From Hypomesus transpacificus (lineage: Eukaryota; Chordata; Actinopteri; Osmeriformes; Osmeridae), in contig NC_061082.1 of NCBI RefSeq assembly GCF_021917145.1, forward strand, positions 11,816,237 to 11,880,236: a stretch of DNA of 64,000 nucleotides, given 5' to 3'. This document shows positions 1 through 12,275 of this stretch, in pieces. How positions within the stretch are numbered: position 1 is the stretch's first letter; every line of letters starts with the position of its first letter. Made by a program: the position numbers and the translations under genes. The notes beneath the pieces are model-generated. The model worked only from the letters and a program-made list of their open reading frames with translations, did not search any database and was not told the DNA's origin.

Positions 1-2594
1 ACACTAAGAAGTAAAAAAAAACAAGTGAGGAAAAGAGAGATGATAGGGCACCTTAATAAAAATAAGGGATTCGGCACTCTATATGTGCTCTCCATGTGCT
101 CTGGACATGAACAGCCTTGATATCTCAGGAATGGTAGCTTCCGAATGGTTGACGTTCTAAAAGCAACTGTACAGATTTCTCTCGTCACTCCCCAATGGTG
201 GTGCAAATTAAAATGCACTCCATCATGCAGTACACAAGCACACACACACAGGTGTGCAAATGCTGAAGCTCGTAGACAGTGTGTTCCTGTGAGGGGCCCC
301 CAGGGGCCCCGCTTCCTCAGCAGCTGCTGACTCAATACAAGCTGGCTCTGGAGGGGCTGAGTAGTTGTGTGGGTGTACGCTCTCTGGCTGGGTGTCCTAC
401 TCCTGCTGCTGCTTTTCCTTCGCTTCCATCCCATGTAACGACACACAAACCATTCACACTACATGAAAAATTCACCCTTTCTCACTCATATTTAGTGTTA
501 TGTGGTCTTCGGGGGTTTGGTCTATATTATGTGAGTGTGTGTGCATGTGTTATTTGCCTGTCTGCAGTTAACGTTCTCGTACCGTAAGAGCATGCAGACA
601 TAAAGTAGAAACATGTTGCCACCACACACACATACAGTATTTGCACAGGTGTGTGCCTGTGTGAAATTGTCTATCCTGTTTTTACTGCATGTCTACATTT
701 AGTTGCCATGGCACCAGTGCAATACATTCAGCATTCCTTTGGGTAACAACTTTGAGTCGTGCCCATTAGAGGGCTGAGGGTCTGTGAGAGGGCCTGCCTC
801 TGTCAGTCTATTGGAGTCAGGGCTGGGGAACTGGGCTTGTATAACCTCCATTACTGCTGCCGTCTAGAGTATTCCTATGTGAGTACTACTCACTAGTTTC
901 ACCTTCTTAATGGCTGTTCCCCATTAGTACACAGATTCCACAAGGCCAGGGCAGACCAATCTGTGGTGTGAAAAATTCTCTGTCACACACGTTTTGTATG
1001 TGATCCATAAAACATACAGATCTATTTGTGCATGGAAGATCGGATAAGTAATCATCTCATTTGACAAATGATCCCCAAAGGTGCAATGTGATACTAAAAG
1101 GGAAAATTTACATTTCCGACATTCATATTTTAGTGGGACATGAACACCCTTTCAGTGAGATGCTTTATTGAAAAGGTGCTGGCAGTTAAAACTATGGAAT
1201 GTGTTCTTGTTGGGAGGTTTGTTCTCAAAGGGGGTGACACGAAAGAGTCCTGCATTCCTCCTTCCATTTCTGCTCTCCTATCGTTAGAGATTTGTTCCTG
1301 CATCAAATTCTCTTATTGGCTTTGATCTGACACATTTTGAGAAATGTGTCTGAATTACCTGGAACCTTGTTTTTATTTTTAGGAAAACAGATATACAGAA
1401 CACAATTTCCCAATTAAAAACACTTTATAAATGACTGAAATTTAAGGTGAAGTTCTTGAAGTTCATTTTGGAGAAGGCATTTATTATTATACATGCATTT
1501 CACATATAGTTATAATTCAACGTATTGGTTGCTATTCTGAATGTATTTGTCCATGCCTGCCACCTTGTGTCTGATTAAGAACATCCTACTGGTGAGAAAA
1601 CTGATTTAAGGCGGAAGAGAATTTCATGTAGAAAGGCTAACTGACTACCTTTCAGAAATTGTGACAACTCACATGACTTAGATAAGAGATGGTAGAGATC
1701 ACTGACCATGCAAAATCTTTAGACTTTGTAATCTCCCCATACAGTGATGCCTTCCCAGCTGCAGGTTTCAGGCAGCCACTGAACAAATTCCATCTCCCCA
1801 CTCAGCAAACGAGCTGCACAGCTGCGACCCATTCGCTAATTAGCAGCCGGCTCCACAAAAACCGAGGCGACAGGGCTCACAAGTACCAACCTGTAACTTC
1901 CAATGCAAGTACTGTAGTCTGATTACTTGAAGTGCGGGGTTCTGTGACTCACAGGTTGGGAGGGGCCAACCCATATGAAGTGAGGTTCCCTGTGGAAAAG
2001 CATTGCGAGATGGGAGTTTAGGTATCCTTTGTTAATTAAAACGCACGGCAGTGCAACCATCTCAGACCTCCTGAATTGTATACATCTCAACGCTCTGACA
2101 CTGTGGTTTTCACAACTTCCTGTAAGATGACCATCAGTCTACTCCACCCCCACCCCTCAAGTAACACACTAAACAGTTACATTTGAACACATTTAATTGA
2201 ACATATTAAATGTTATAATCATTTTTAAATTTTTCTAACTCACCAAAAGTACTATTTAAAAAAATTACAGGAATGTTTACAATTTAAGTGTGAAATCATA
2301 TATAACCAAGACTTCTGGTATCAGTTGTCGCATAATTGTTTGCAGGCCTATGCTGCTGGTGGTGGATAACCGTGGAGTTAACTGGAGAAGTGTTGGTGAA
2401 GGTATGGTAGATCTGATGATGATTTGAAGAGGGTCCAACTTCTGTGACTTCAGCACCCAATCTGCAATCCTCAACCCTCGTCATATACTGTGCCCACAAT
2501 CACTCCTTGACCCTCCTGACAAGTTTGTCTGTTGCTTTGCTAGAACAGGCTGCAGTGGGCCATTTGCCACAGGGTCCTTCTGACGGTAGATGAG
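1..2594. other. No gene recognised; 3' flank of rpe
   Basis: No open frame here resembles a known protein, and I see no spliced chain of exons. There are short CA/TG tracts around 240-250 and 600-660. The last few hundred bases before 2595 are presumably the 3' untranslated region of rpe, which is read leftward. A GC-rich stretch at 280-430 could be an isolated exon on either strand, but nothing confirms it. Confidence 0.5.
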
Positions 2595-4212
2595 TCAACG
2601 ATCCAGCGAGCGTTTCTGGATTGCCTCAACAACCACAGTACGCAGCAGAGCGATGACAGAGCGAGGATCGGGGCTGCTCACCACTGCACTGCCTGACACA
2701 ATCATGTTAGCCCCCGCCTGGAGAACACACACACAAACAACTGTTACATTGGGGATCATGCCCCGATGGTGGTGGTGATGATGAGGAGGATTTTGTGTGT
2801 GTGTGTGTCTTACCTCGGCACACTTGTGGATGGTGTCAGGGCCCACTCCTCCATCCACCTCAATGTCCAACGAAGGGAATTGATTCCTCAGCCATGCCAC
2901 CTGGGAACACACACATGGTACTGAATAAGAATGAGATCTCATGAGATTCTCAGTGTCCTTTATTAGGTAGACATCTCTTCACAAATCCTCCCACCACCAC
3001 CTGAAACTAAATGCTATACTTTCTACACTATTCGATGCTTCGGATGGAAGCATCTGCTAAATGGACTAAATTAAATAAATGTAATGAAGTGTCTCACCCA
3101 CTCTCACACACTTGTTACCTTGGGCATCATTTCCTCCATAAACTTCTGTCCCCCAAAGCCAGGTTCCACAGTCATGACCAAGGCCATGTCTATTTGTCCT
3201 GCCCAGGGAGCCAACTCCTCTACTGTAGTACCAGGCTTGATGGCCACGCCCACCTAAAAACACACATTATAAGGATGTTTTAAGAGGTTTAGTACACACA
3301 TCTTACAGCCATGGTTCAATGTTAACACCAACCCAACATCTACCTTTTGCATTTCTCTCTCCTTTTCCCCCCTACTCACCTTCATTCCACTCTCCCGGAT
3401 GTCTTTAATGAGGTTGCCAGGGTTGGTGGTGGCCTCCAGATGGAAGGTGTACTGGTTGGCCCCTGCTGCTGCCATGGCCTTGACCCACTGCTCTGGTCTG
3501 GACACCATCATATGCATGTCTACATACACACACACGTTTAGATCAGCATTCAATTGCTGTGAAGCTGTGTGTGGCTGTGTGTGTGTGCGTGTGTGTGTGA
3601 GAGGGGGGTGCAATTTGTGCTGCCTCACCAAAAAAAGGGTCCAGTCCCACAGACTTCCTCAGGCACTCCACCATGGGATGGCCAAACGTGATGTTTGGGA
3701 CGAAATGCCTGTAGGGAACAGTTTAAGAAATGTATCTGGGCCATTCTTGACGTGGGTACCAATAACCAATTAAGTTATTTAAAATATACGCAATATGCCG
3801 ATTTGCTTCCGTCTACTTGATACCACAACTTGATAGCCAACTCATTGGCTGTGTGCACAGAGGAAGTTTGAGTAAACAATGTTGCAATGTTGAGCAACCT
3901 TAAGTCGCTGTGGACTCTACACACAATACAAACCAGGGTTGCTTAATTAATGCAAGCATAAACCAAGCAAGCTAGCTTCCCCTCTTGTTGAGCTCTTGAC
4001 ATCTTGGCATCTGTCAAAGGGTTAGTCAGGTCGCTAATGAGTTAGCTACTAGCTACTACAAGCTTGCCAATGCATGTTAGCGCAGCTCACCCGTCCATAA
4101 CGTCGAGATGGAGGTAATCTGCCCCGCACTCCATCATCCGCTCACACTCACTACCCAAGCAGGCGAGATCACTGCTTAGAATGGACGGGCCGATCATGGC
4201 ACTGTAAGCCAT
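2595..4212 (-). CDS. rpe: Ribulose-phosphate 3-epimerase, complete, six exons
   Basis: Interconverts ribulose 5-phosphate and xylulose 5-phosphate in the non-oxidative pentose phosphate pathway; a cytosolic TIM barrel. Exons read leftward: 4091-4212, 3629-3708, 3380-3519, 3119-3253, 2814-2900, 2595-2717, all with GT/AG borders. They add up to 687 nt, or 228 residues, the length I recall for human RPE. Family motifs are present in order: [11 protein letters not shown] near the start, [19 protein letters not shown] (metal-binding His and first catalytic Asp), [11 protein letters not shown] (metal His), [33 protein letters not shown] (second catalytic Asp) and VSGSA (phosphate loop). The start was chosen because [12 protein letters not shown] matches the family N-terminus. 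No damage is seen. Introns carry CA repeats and a worn SINE tail. Confidence 0.97.
3037..3081 (+). repeat. Worn SINE tail fragment in rpe intron
   Basis: The stretch contains GCATCTGCTAAATGGACTAA, which resembles the tail of the complete SINEs at 10613 and 46936. No tRNA-like head is left. Confidence 0.5.
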
Positions 4213-4654
4213 GCTGGATATTGTACTGAGGTGCTCTGATATCTTCTACAAGTAGGCTAAAAGCCTAATGTTATCTTCCCTGCGGTAGACTTCCGCGTTA
4301 AACGGACTTTCAAAATAAAAGTTTGAACAAACTACTTGATTTCCCAGACAACACGGAATGTACAAATCTTCCGCACACAAAATGTACGGAATCCGGTTTA
4401 CACCACACAAGAAACGAAAGGGTTTTCTTAATTACGATAATTTCATAATTCCAAAATCTCAGAGTTATTCTGCGGGAGGGGGGGGGGGGGTGCTCATGTG
4501 TGTGTGGAGTGTGTTGACCAATCGGTAACCACTTCTCTATAAAGTTGATTGGGTCCCCCCTCATCATGTGTATCCAACTTGGTGTTAATGCCTCGAAATG
4601 CAGCACTGAGATGAAGAAGCTTTTATTCATTTAAATGTAACATTTGCATAAAGC

Positions 4655-4687
<33 letters not shown>

Positions 4688-5879
4688 TATTAACAGTACT
4701 GGTGCTAGCAAATGTAATAAAACAACAGCTTATGGTGTGTGTGTGTGTGTTTGTGTGTAGACCTTTTTACACAGCCTTTTAAACCTAGGAATGTGGCACC
4801 TTAATGCCGCTTCGCAGTTCTGTATAAAAGGTAAGGACATGGAATGTGGGGTCATTGTTGTACCAGCAATAAGCCAGCAGAGGGGGCGATCACAGAGCTG
4901 AATCGATGGCAGAGAAGTTTAGAGAAGCCCAGGTATACATTTGAAGTTGACGAATAATTTTGAACTCCCCATTGAACTAAAAAATACTGCTTGGAAGGGT
5001 TACTGGTTTTACAAGGACACACACGTAAATAATGTGGGCTCCAGTGTTTTGATCGCAGACATAAAAGATTATTGTTTATGTAGTCCCTGACAGAGTGATA
5101 GGATATACATGGCTAATATACAGTATATCTCCTTCAGTTCTCAACCTTTAATGTCTATTTTCCTATTCTATCTTTCACTCTTTTCTTCTCTCATACTCTG
5201 TCAACCATCCAGTACATACTATAGTTACAAGTTAATGTCTCACTCTCTTTTTGTTCTCTTTCCAATCGCCTCTCCTCTTCGTTTCTCTCTCCATCTCTAT
5301 TCTCTCTGCTTCCCCTCACCCCTCACATCTCTCTCTGCTGACACCCTGCTCTGAGTTGTCATTTTTAATGACTGACCCTAACACGTCACGTCAGATCCAA
5401 ACACAATCTCATTCACCTGCTTTTTACTGGCTCATTATCTGAGCTGCTTTATATAGTATCGAATAAACAGATACAGTAGGCCTATATTCTGCAATATATC
5501 CTGTAGCCACCTCTCATATAAAGCCTGGCGTTGCTTTTGCATGTTGTTTTTCACACCTCATTGTGTGACTTGCATTGGTAGTCATAACTTCATGAGCAAG
5601 GGTAAATATGTGGTATGTTTGGTTGTTCTTACAAATAGTTGGATATAAAAGGGAATGTGGAGCATTGTTCTCTGGCTTCTTCCGAGTTTGTTCCCCTCTG
5701 TTGTCTTACTTTCTACAATTTATAATAATCACGATCAAGATTTAAAACTTTGTAACATGTTTGCCGTGTATTTGACTTACCATATTTCATTGTGTTATTA
5801 AACATCTTTCACTTAACCTAGAACATTCTTGTTCTGATTTAACCCATAGTTGATTCCAGCATATTTTGTCAATAAAAAA
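4213..5879. other. Intergenic, no gene recognised; homopolymer tracts
   Basis: This holds the rpe upstream region, a G-run near 4479-4490, a pure run of 30 C at 4656-4685 and a short GT repeat near 4736. I see no coding exon. The rpe promoter should lie just right of 4212, but no TATA box is evident. Confidence 0.5.
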
Positions 5880-6125
5880 TAAAGTATCCAAACCAGTTTA
5901 CCTCTTTCCTTGCATCATGGGATTTTGTTTGGGTTGTTTGGGCACTAAAACCACTACACCGCTCTGCGAGCAATGATCTATAGAACTAGATTTTCACTTC
6001 AAGGGTGGGCTCCCCCCATACTGCCCATTATTTTCCCGATACAAAACAAAATGCTCAACCTTGGGAAGAGGTGCTACCGGAAACCAAGTTTTGTAGCATG
6101 ATGCCCAACAAATGCATTCATAAAC
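5880..6125 (-). repeat. Orphan copy of the nqo1 upstream segment
   Basis: This stretch matches the sequence found upstream of nqo1 copies B (33243-33450) and C (38246-38400), including the shared motif GGGAAGAGGTGCTACCG. Here it lies downstream of copy A, where no gene follows it. Copy A's own upstream homology stops at about 8268. It looks like a leftover of a further repeat unit whose gene has been lost, or of a rearrangement of the array. Confidence 0.7.
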
Positions 6126-6552
6126 AATTTGTCTAAACCCGAGCCCCATCAGCCTATAACTCCCAGAACAACCCTAACCCTTTCCCAATTCTCCGCAGTA
6201 CCCCCACTTACAAAGTTTGGCAAAAAAAAAAGGGGGGGGGGGGGGTTCAAAAAACAGCTGGTGGTCAATAACTTGCCACAGGAAGAGCATTTCTCCCCGG
6301 TAACATTTAATAGTTGAGTTTACCAGAATGAGGTTCTGCAAATGTATAACCAGTTTCCTTCCCATTATTGGAGTAAGCCTGTCCAGGATCCAGTCTATGA
6401 GAGAATGAGATCTGAAGCCACATCAGGTTCTTGATCACCAACAGAACTAGCATGCAAAAACTGCATGTCTAGAAACAGTCCACATTTGTAGGTATATTGC
6501 AAGTAAAGCACAGGAGCCTGGGTAGATTTGACAGGTTTTTTTATTTCAGGAC

Positions 6553-7906
6553 TCAAACCCCAGCCTTGATCTGGTTGTTGGGAGGGAGGGGTTTCCCCAG
6601 ATGGGTTCCTACAGTCAAGCCAAACTCTTGGAGTGCATGCTTTTTCTGAAGCTCTGGTTTAAGCTGGAAGCCATGCTCCCTGTCAAAACTATCCGAAGGG
6701 ACAAAGGTCAGCAGAGTTTCTCCTTGCAGCCCCTGAAGCCTGGTTCGCCAGAGCTCCAGCATTGTGGTGCGGGCTTCAGAGGTGATACAAGATGGAGCCC
6801 AGAAAATCTGAGGAGCCAGAACTTGAAAGCCACAGTAGTGAAGGATCCCATTCTACACAGGGAGAAATAGTACATGCATCAAATCAGCAAGTCTTCCAAA
6901 TCTCAAAGCAAAAAGGCATGACGCTCAGTAACTCCCACCTGTAGAGGCCACAGGGTTACATTCATGTCTCCATTGATGCCGTTGGAAGAGAACATGGACT
7001 CTTTAGAGCCAGTGGTGAAGGATAGCATGGCTTTCTTGTCCTGGGGAAAGGAAAGAGTTGTATGCATCAGTATAGACTAGCTTGTAGAATAGTTGAGTTG
7101 CTTAATCTCTGGAATAAGATGGACCATGGGAAAAAAGGTTTCACTACCTTGAAGATACCCTGGCTGTACCTCTTCTCTGAGGTAAAGGCATAGCCCAGAG
7201 TGAGCACACGGTCAATCCATCCCTTCATGATGGCAGGAACAGAAAACCAGTACATGGGGAACTGAGGACACAGCAAGTCAAATCACCAAATTAGGGTTAA
7301 AAACAACCAACACCATAAGACAGAAATGGTGTTTGTAATGCAACAACCTGGAAGATGATGATGTCCGCTTTGGTGAGTTTGCGGTGCTCTGCCATGATGT
7401 CATTAGAGAGCCGGCCCTCCTGCCAAGCTAGTTTGGTTTCTTCTGCATAACGGAAGTGCGTCGAGTCCTTCACCTCTCCTGGATGAAGGAGAAGAAAAAC
7501 TAATGTCAAGGAAAGCACCAAGAAGCAGTGTATAGCTTCCAACAAGCTAGGTCTGCTTACTCCGTCGAGCAGTTAAGACTGCTGCCTTACCTGTGATATC
7601 CTCTGCAGTGGCAACAGCTGTGAACTTCATACTGTAGAGGTCAGACACCTCTACCTTGCAGCCCTGTGCAGTCAGAACCTCAACAGTAGCATCTTTAGCT
7701 GCAGCATTGAATGAACCAGCACTCTGGTGGGCATACACGATCAGAACATTCTTGTTGACTGGAATAAAACAAGACTTAAAATCAGTTCCCTGACATCGTT
7801 ACACTGTTCAAAGCCCTGAACATGCTAGAAATCCTATGAAGACATCAAGTTGTTTCATCTTAAGCAAAGGCAAACCAAACATAAAAAAATATGACTACTC
7901 ACCCAT
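6553..7906 (-). CDS. nqo1: NAD(P)H quinone dehydrogenase 1-like, copy A, complete
   Basis: Cytosolic FAD enzyme that reduces quinones by two electrons, part of the antioxidant response. Exons leftward: 7903-7906 (ATG G), 7591-7758, 7348-7478, 7148-7261, 6939-7040, 6553-6852; 819 nt, 272 residues, close to the 274 of human NQO1. Visible parts: flavodoxin-like start [57 protein letters not shown], and an NQO1-type C-terminal extension ending [18 protein letters not shown], which NQO2 lacks. The residues that correspond to human Tyr155 and His161 are Phe (SMFS) and Asn (GING); Asn is also found there in NQO2. The AATAAA signal follows the stop by only about 7 nt. Copies B and C are close paralogues. 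Confidence 0.95.
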
Positions 7907-8000
7907 TGTTTCCTGTGTGGTTTCTGCAAGTAATGTTGGGCTGAATCGTAAATAACTTGACTGGCCAGACAACTCATACTTGCTCTGAGCTGAGGCTGCT

Positions 8001-8010
8001 GTTTTTATAG
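8001..8010 (-). promoter_or_regulatory. TATA box of nqo1 copy A
   Basis: CTATAAAAAC on the minus strand lies about 95 bases upstream of the ATG at 7906. The other two copies have the same element at equivalent places. A nearby GTCAGCA (maf half-site-like) is also shared, but I see no full antioxidant response element. Confidence 0.6.
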
Positions 8011-8286
8011 GCTACTGCTGACCTGTTCACGCTTGTTCATGCAGCACCCACTCACACAGCTGCTTATCAATCAGCAATCAGCTGATACTTGATTAAATCC
8101 ATCAAAGCCCTTTCTTTGGCCCACCACTTACTCAACTTCCGTGTAATCATTGACGGAACAATCAACTTAAAGTAATTACATTACTTAACGTTTTCTCTGA
8201 GTTATAAAAAAGTGTGCCAAGCATGGTTAAAGCTGGCTCATGTCGACCAAAAAAGTATCCTAACCCCAGGGACGTGCACACGCTAT

Positions 8287-9131
8287 AGAGGGTTTTCACC
8301 GACGTCACGTTCTGGGCGGTATCCCGGATGCGCGGCCATATTGGAGGCACTCGGTGTAAACAACTGAACGGAGTACAACCAAAGAATGTATATTCTTTAC
8401 TCTTTGGTACAACTGTAGCCATGTCTAAACGACTGAAATGGTCATCAAAACCAAGATCCAAAGGCATATGGGGAAGGACTTGGACCACAAGAAAAGGGTC
8501 GATATTTTGAGAAATTAGGATTTATTGGCGGTGCAGATCCCTACCAGTTAGCTCCCCCTACTTGGATCCGTGACAACCCGGTGATTCTGCCTTCAGTTGG
8601 ATATCCCGATATTGTTAACTAGGCCTACCTGGTTTTCTCGCCGAACCCATACACATGCAGTAGTTTGATATGAATTGTATTATGTCAATGTCAGCTTTAC
8701 AGTAAAATAGTGGCACAGTAAAAACAATAAAAGCAGTAATTGTTTTTACTATTAAACATATTATCATCACAATAGAAAATTTGTTATGAGCCGCTGAAAT
8801 AAACGTTTCACAATACCTGACAAGAAATGTGCCGAACAAATATGGATGTTCCCCTCGTAGATCTTGGTTGAGCTTTGCCAACCACAAGCGCCTCCTTTAC
8901 TCAGATAATCTCTGGCATTCCTCTCCCTGGTTTTTAATAACTTTTGGAAGTCGATAATATACCAAATATTGTTCTCGATCTGTCCTATTGCTACAACCTG
9001 AAACACAGCAATAATTCACAATTTTCCTTCCCGACGTTCGGGATTTACTTCAGTGCCAGTGCTTTGTTGTGATGCGGAGTGCCTCCAAGATGGCGACTTC
9101 CGGTCTGATGACGCGTCGGTGAAAACCCTCT
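8287..9131. mobile_element. Non-autonomous ISL2EU-like element (internal deletion derivative)
   Basis: The ends are inverted repeats of at least 18 bp (AGAGGGTTTTCACCGACG), flanked on both sides by AT, the 2-bp target duplication I associate with ISL2EU. The left interior, read forward around 8510-8660, encodes a fragment of the SWIM-type protein with GFIGGADPYQLAPPTW and PSVGYPDIVN. The right interior, read on the minus strand around 8850-8960, carries the end of a THAP domain (HICSAHF). The two pieces sit in the same order and orientation as the genes of the 5.4-kb element at 9948, with the middle missing. Confidence 0.8.
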
Positions 9132-9734
9132 ATGGCTAAGGTTGCCCGGGCAAGTGCCCGTTTGCCCTCCTCGAGTCAAAGTGCCCCTCCGAGGAAAATA
9201 AATAAATATGGTGAATTTAAACAGCTGCAGAATTTCATGTAGACCTAGATTAAAAAAATCGCCACCCAAAACATTTCATAAAGTAGCCTCACTTCCAATC
9301 GATAAGCCTATGGGCAACGAGAGTGGAAGTCACAAAGGGGAGGGGGGTATGCCCCCTACTATGTTTACTCTGCGGTAGCTACTGCACGCGACCGCCACCT
9401 GAGCCTGCATTTTCTTATACTTAACAGACGATCACGGTTGTTTTATTCTGTGTCGATAAAAAACTGCTTTGACGTTGTCAGAAAAGGTGAATTTTAAGTT
9501 CTAGAAATGTATAACAAACGAACAATCATCAAGTTTTATGAAATCAATTAAAATCTTCATAAATCTAGGCTCAGTTTGCCGCGTTTAGCCTAAATAATCA
9601 GATGGCTAGCTTGCCTACCAGCCCGTTATCACATGCAAATTTTTCATTCGGAAAACTAAGCAACATGTCCGCTGATGGATAGTTTATAACATCAGGCCAG
9701 AGCAACTGTATGGAGTTAGATTAGTTTCATAATT

Positions 9735-9940
9735 CAAACATACAAACAAACGCAACACGATTGAAACAAACATAACACGATTCAAACAAACAAACTTAAC
9801 ACGATCCAAACAAACGTAACACGATTCATACAAACATAACACGATTCAAACAAACAAACGTAACACAATCCAAACAAACGTAACACGATTCACAAATGTA
9901 TTTCGTGATTCACAAATGTAACGCGATTCACAAATAAATG
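9735..9940. repeat. Minisatellite, units of about 18-22 bp
   Basis: Repeated variants of ATTCAAACAAACGTAACACG run for about 200 bp. Near 9895-9940 the unit changes to ATTCACAAATGTAACGCG. It ends a few bases before the left end of the ISL2EU-like element. A short inverted match lies at 38677-38720. Confidence 0.85.
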
Positions 9941-9995
9941 ACCCTATAGACAAGTTTATGCGCCAAAACCAGGGGGCCGCCATAACTCCACACAT

Positions 9996-12275
9996 ATGCA
10001 ATTCAGTTCCGCCGGAAGTGGTTTGCACAGCGTCTGCCGGTGTAAACACAGCATTTCTATGCTAGCTTGGGATCACGGTTCTACAACTTTAACTGGAGAT
10101 GGCGTTACTCTCCCCCACCCGAATTCAGTGCAGAACTGGGAGGATAACCTGACGACATGGCCCAACATAACATACAGCAAGATTTGCTCATACTTCGTGC
10201 AATCCATGGCAATAGATGGCAAAGCAATGGACAGTCTGAAAGCCTCCGAGGCATACCAATATCTGCACAGCAACAAAGTTAGTATTGTCATGTCATACAA
10301 ACATGATCGTTTTGTGTATCTGAAAGCAAATGTAGAGCCTAGCCAGTGTTTGAACAATGCGTGGCATAATGCTTGGGTGCTGGTAACTGAAGATGGAGAA
10401 GTAAAAACTGCGGGATGTACGTGTGTTGCTGGACCAGGGAGATCTTGTTCCCACTCAGCTGCGATCCTGTGGAAGGTAACTATATTATTTGATCATTGTA
10501 GCCTGGGCCTATGTCTTTTTTATTGTTGGTATCCGAACTACATCATGTATTACATCATATGACGTGTGTTGTGAACACATTATATATGTCTGTATCTCGA
10601 GTGTGAGTATCTCGAGTCAGATGGCTGAGCGGTGAGGGAGTCGAGCTAGTAATCAGAAGGGTGCCGGATCGATTCCCTGCTGTGCCAAAATGACGTTGTG
10701 TCTTTGGGCAAGGCACTTCACCCTACTTGCTTCGGGGGGAATGTCCCTGTACTTACTGTAAGTCTCTCTGGATAAGAGCGTCTGCTAAATGACTAAATGA
10801 AATGAATGTATCTAATAAACACCCAGTACTTCACCGGTTGACTCCCGACTCCTCAATTAGCATCCCGGCTAGGGGTGTTACAATATCATGGTATTGAGAG
10901 AGCTGAGGAGCTGGAAGAACGAGAGCCAGAGCCTTTTGTATGATTTTTCCTTATTCTTCTGATAACCAGTAGCAGCTACTCAAAATATATACTTTACTGC
11001 TTTTTACAATGGGAGAAAATGAATAGTGAGCAGAATTAAGTTATCAAGTTATCGTTGATGCGGCCTTCTAACACATTTCAGGTTCCTCATGTGGCCCCTT
11101 GTAAAAATGTATTTGCCCACCCATGCTCAAGGTACAAAATGCTGTGAGACAGGGGAAAACCGGGCGTACCTGCACAGACGGCCAAAACCAGTGGAATGCT
11201 GGGTCTAAAAGAAATGCTGGTCAGCGGAAGATGAAGTATGTGCGCTTCAAAAGACACAAAAGGAAGGATCTCTACCAGCCGCTACCAACTTCACAGCCAT
11301 CCTTTACCACTGCAGAACCGGCACAGGAGGTGACACCGTGTAGGACTCATGAAGAGTGGAGGAAGAACGCACTTGCCTCACCAATGGCAGAACTTTTCAA
11401 TTGCCCTGGGAATAGCCTCCTGCAGCTCTGCTTTAATGCTAATACTTCCTCCATCACTGAGCCAACTCCATGTCCACAACTCCATCTCTTAACCCATGAT
11501 GAGCACCACACACCACTGGTTTGTGTAAAATGCAGAACCTTCTATGATCATTACATTAACTTGTCCACAGCTCAGCTTGAGGAGATTGAGAAGGTTACAA
11601 AAGCACAGAGCAAAGAACAGGTCTGACATGATGCGCGGAGAGTGCGCGTCACAGCAAGCACGGGTAGAAAGGTGCCCATTCGCTTAACCACGGCGCCTGA
11701 CAAGTTTTTATCAGAACACTTACACCCATCCTTCCGTGGAAATGCCGCAACCTGTCAAGGAGCGGAGGGGGAGGAACTTGCAAGGGACTATTTGGAAAGT
11801 CTGGGCAACAACATCGAAACCAAAGGCTTAGTGGTGTGCGAAAAGGAACCGTGGCTTGCAGCATCTCCCGATGGAGTGATAAACAAAGACATTCTGTTGG
11901 AAATCAAATCACCTGTTATGGGAAACAAGTCACTTGCAGAATTTTTGGCAACAAAAAACTGCGAAACACAACTCTGGCAAACGGAGATAGGGTAGATTAC
12001 CACATTGCCTGCAATGGTCCAAAAGGCTACTACATGCAGTGCAAATTGGGATGCACTGCACAGGGCTTCAGCACTCCAAGTTGGTGATCTGGAACAAAAC
12101 TGAGCACCTAGAAATAGTACCCTACGACCAAGGCTTTGTCCAGGGGCATATCATAAGGCTGCGTAGATTCTACTTTGCCCACATGCTCCCTAAAATTGTA
12201 GATGATTTTGTTGAGGGAAGGTTACAGTTCTGCAGAAAATATCATTTTAAAACCAGAATACACTGCCTAATGTAA
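9996..12275 (+). pseudogene. SWIM zinc finger / YqaJ nuclease gene of the transposon, broken
   Basis: Exon 1 (9996-10475) has a family-typical stretch NITYSKICSYFV and a SWIM-type zinc motif CTCVAGPGRSCSHS before a GT donor. The second exon starts at 11132 after an AG, with VQNAVRQGKTGRTCTDG. The YqaJ-like nuclease part follows from about 11645, with FRGNAATCQGAEGEELARDY, WLAASPDGVI and LLEIKSP, the acidic and Lys residues of the PD-(D/E)XK-type site. It is disabled by an in-frame TGA near 11627 just before the YqaJ part (tryptophan expected), a TAG near 11993 and later frame changes up to 12275 (VIWNKTEHLEIVPYDQGF). Part of the N-terminal region also looks deleted. Confidence 0.8.
10613..10807 (+). 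mobile_element. tRNA-derived SINE
   Basis: The head resembles a tRNA with an A box (TGGCTGAGCGG) and a B box-like GGATCGATTCC. The tail ends CTGGATAAGAGCGTCTGCTA followed by AAATGACTAAATG repeats. A 6-bp direct repeat, GTATCT, flanks it at 10607-10612 and 10808-10813. It is inserted in the intron of the transposon's SWIM/YqaJ gene, and the same family occurs at 46936. Confidence 0.85.

Noticed and set aside
280-430. Possible Ser/Arg-rich exon on the minus strand
   Set aside because: No partner exon, no family match and no clear splice borders.
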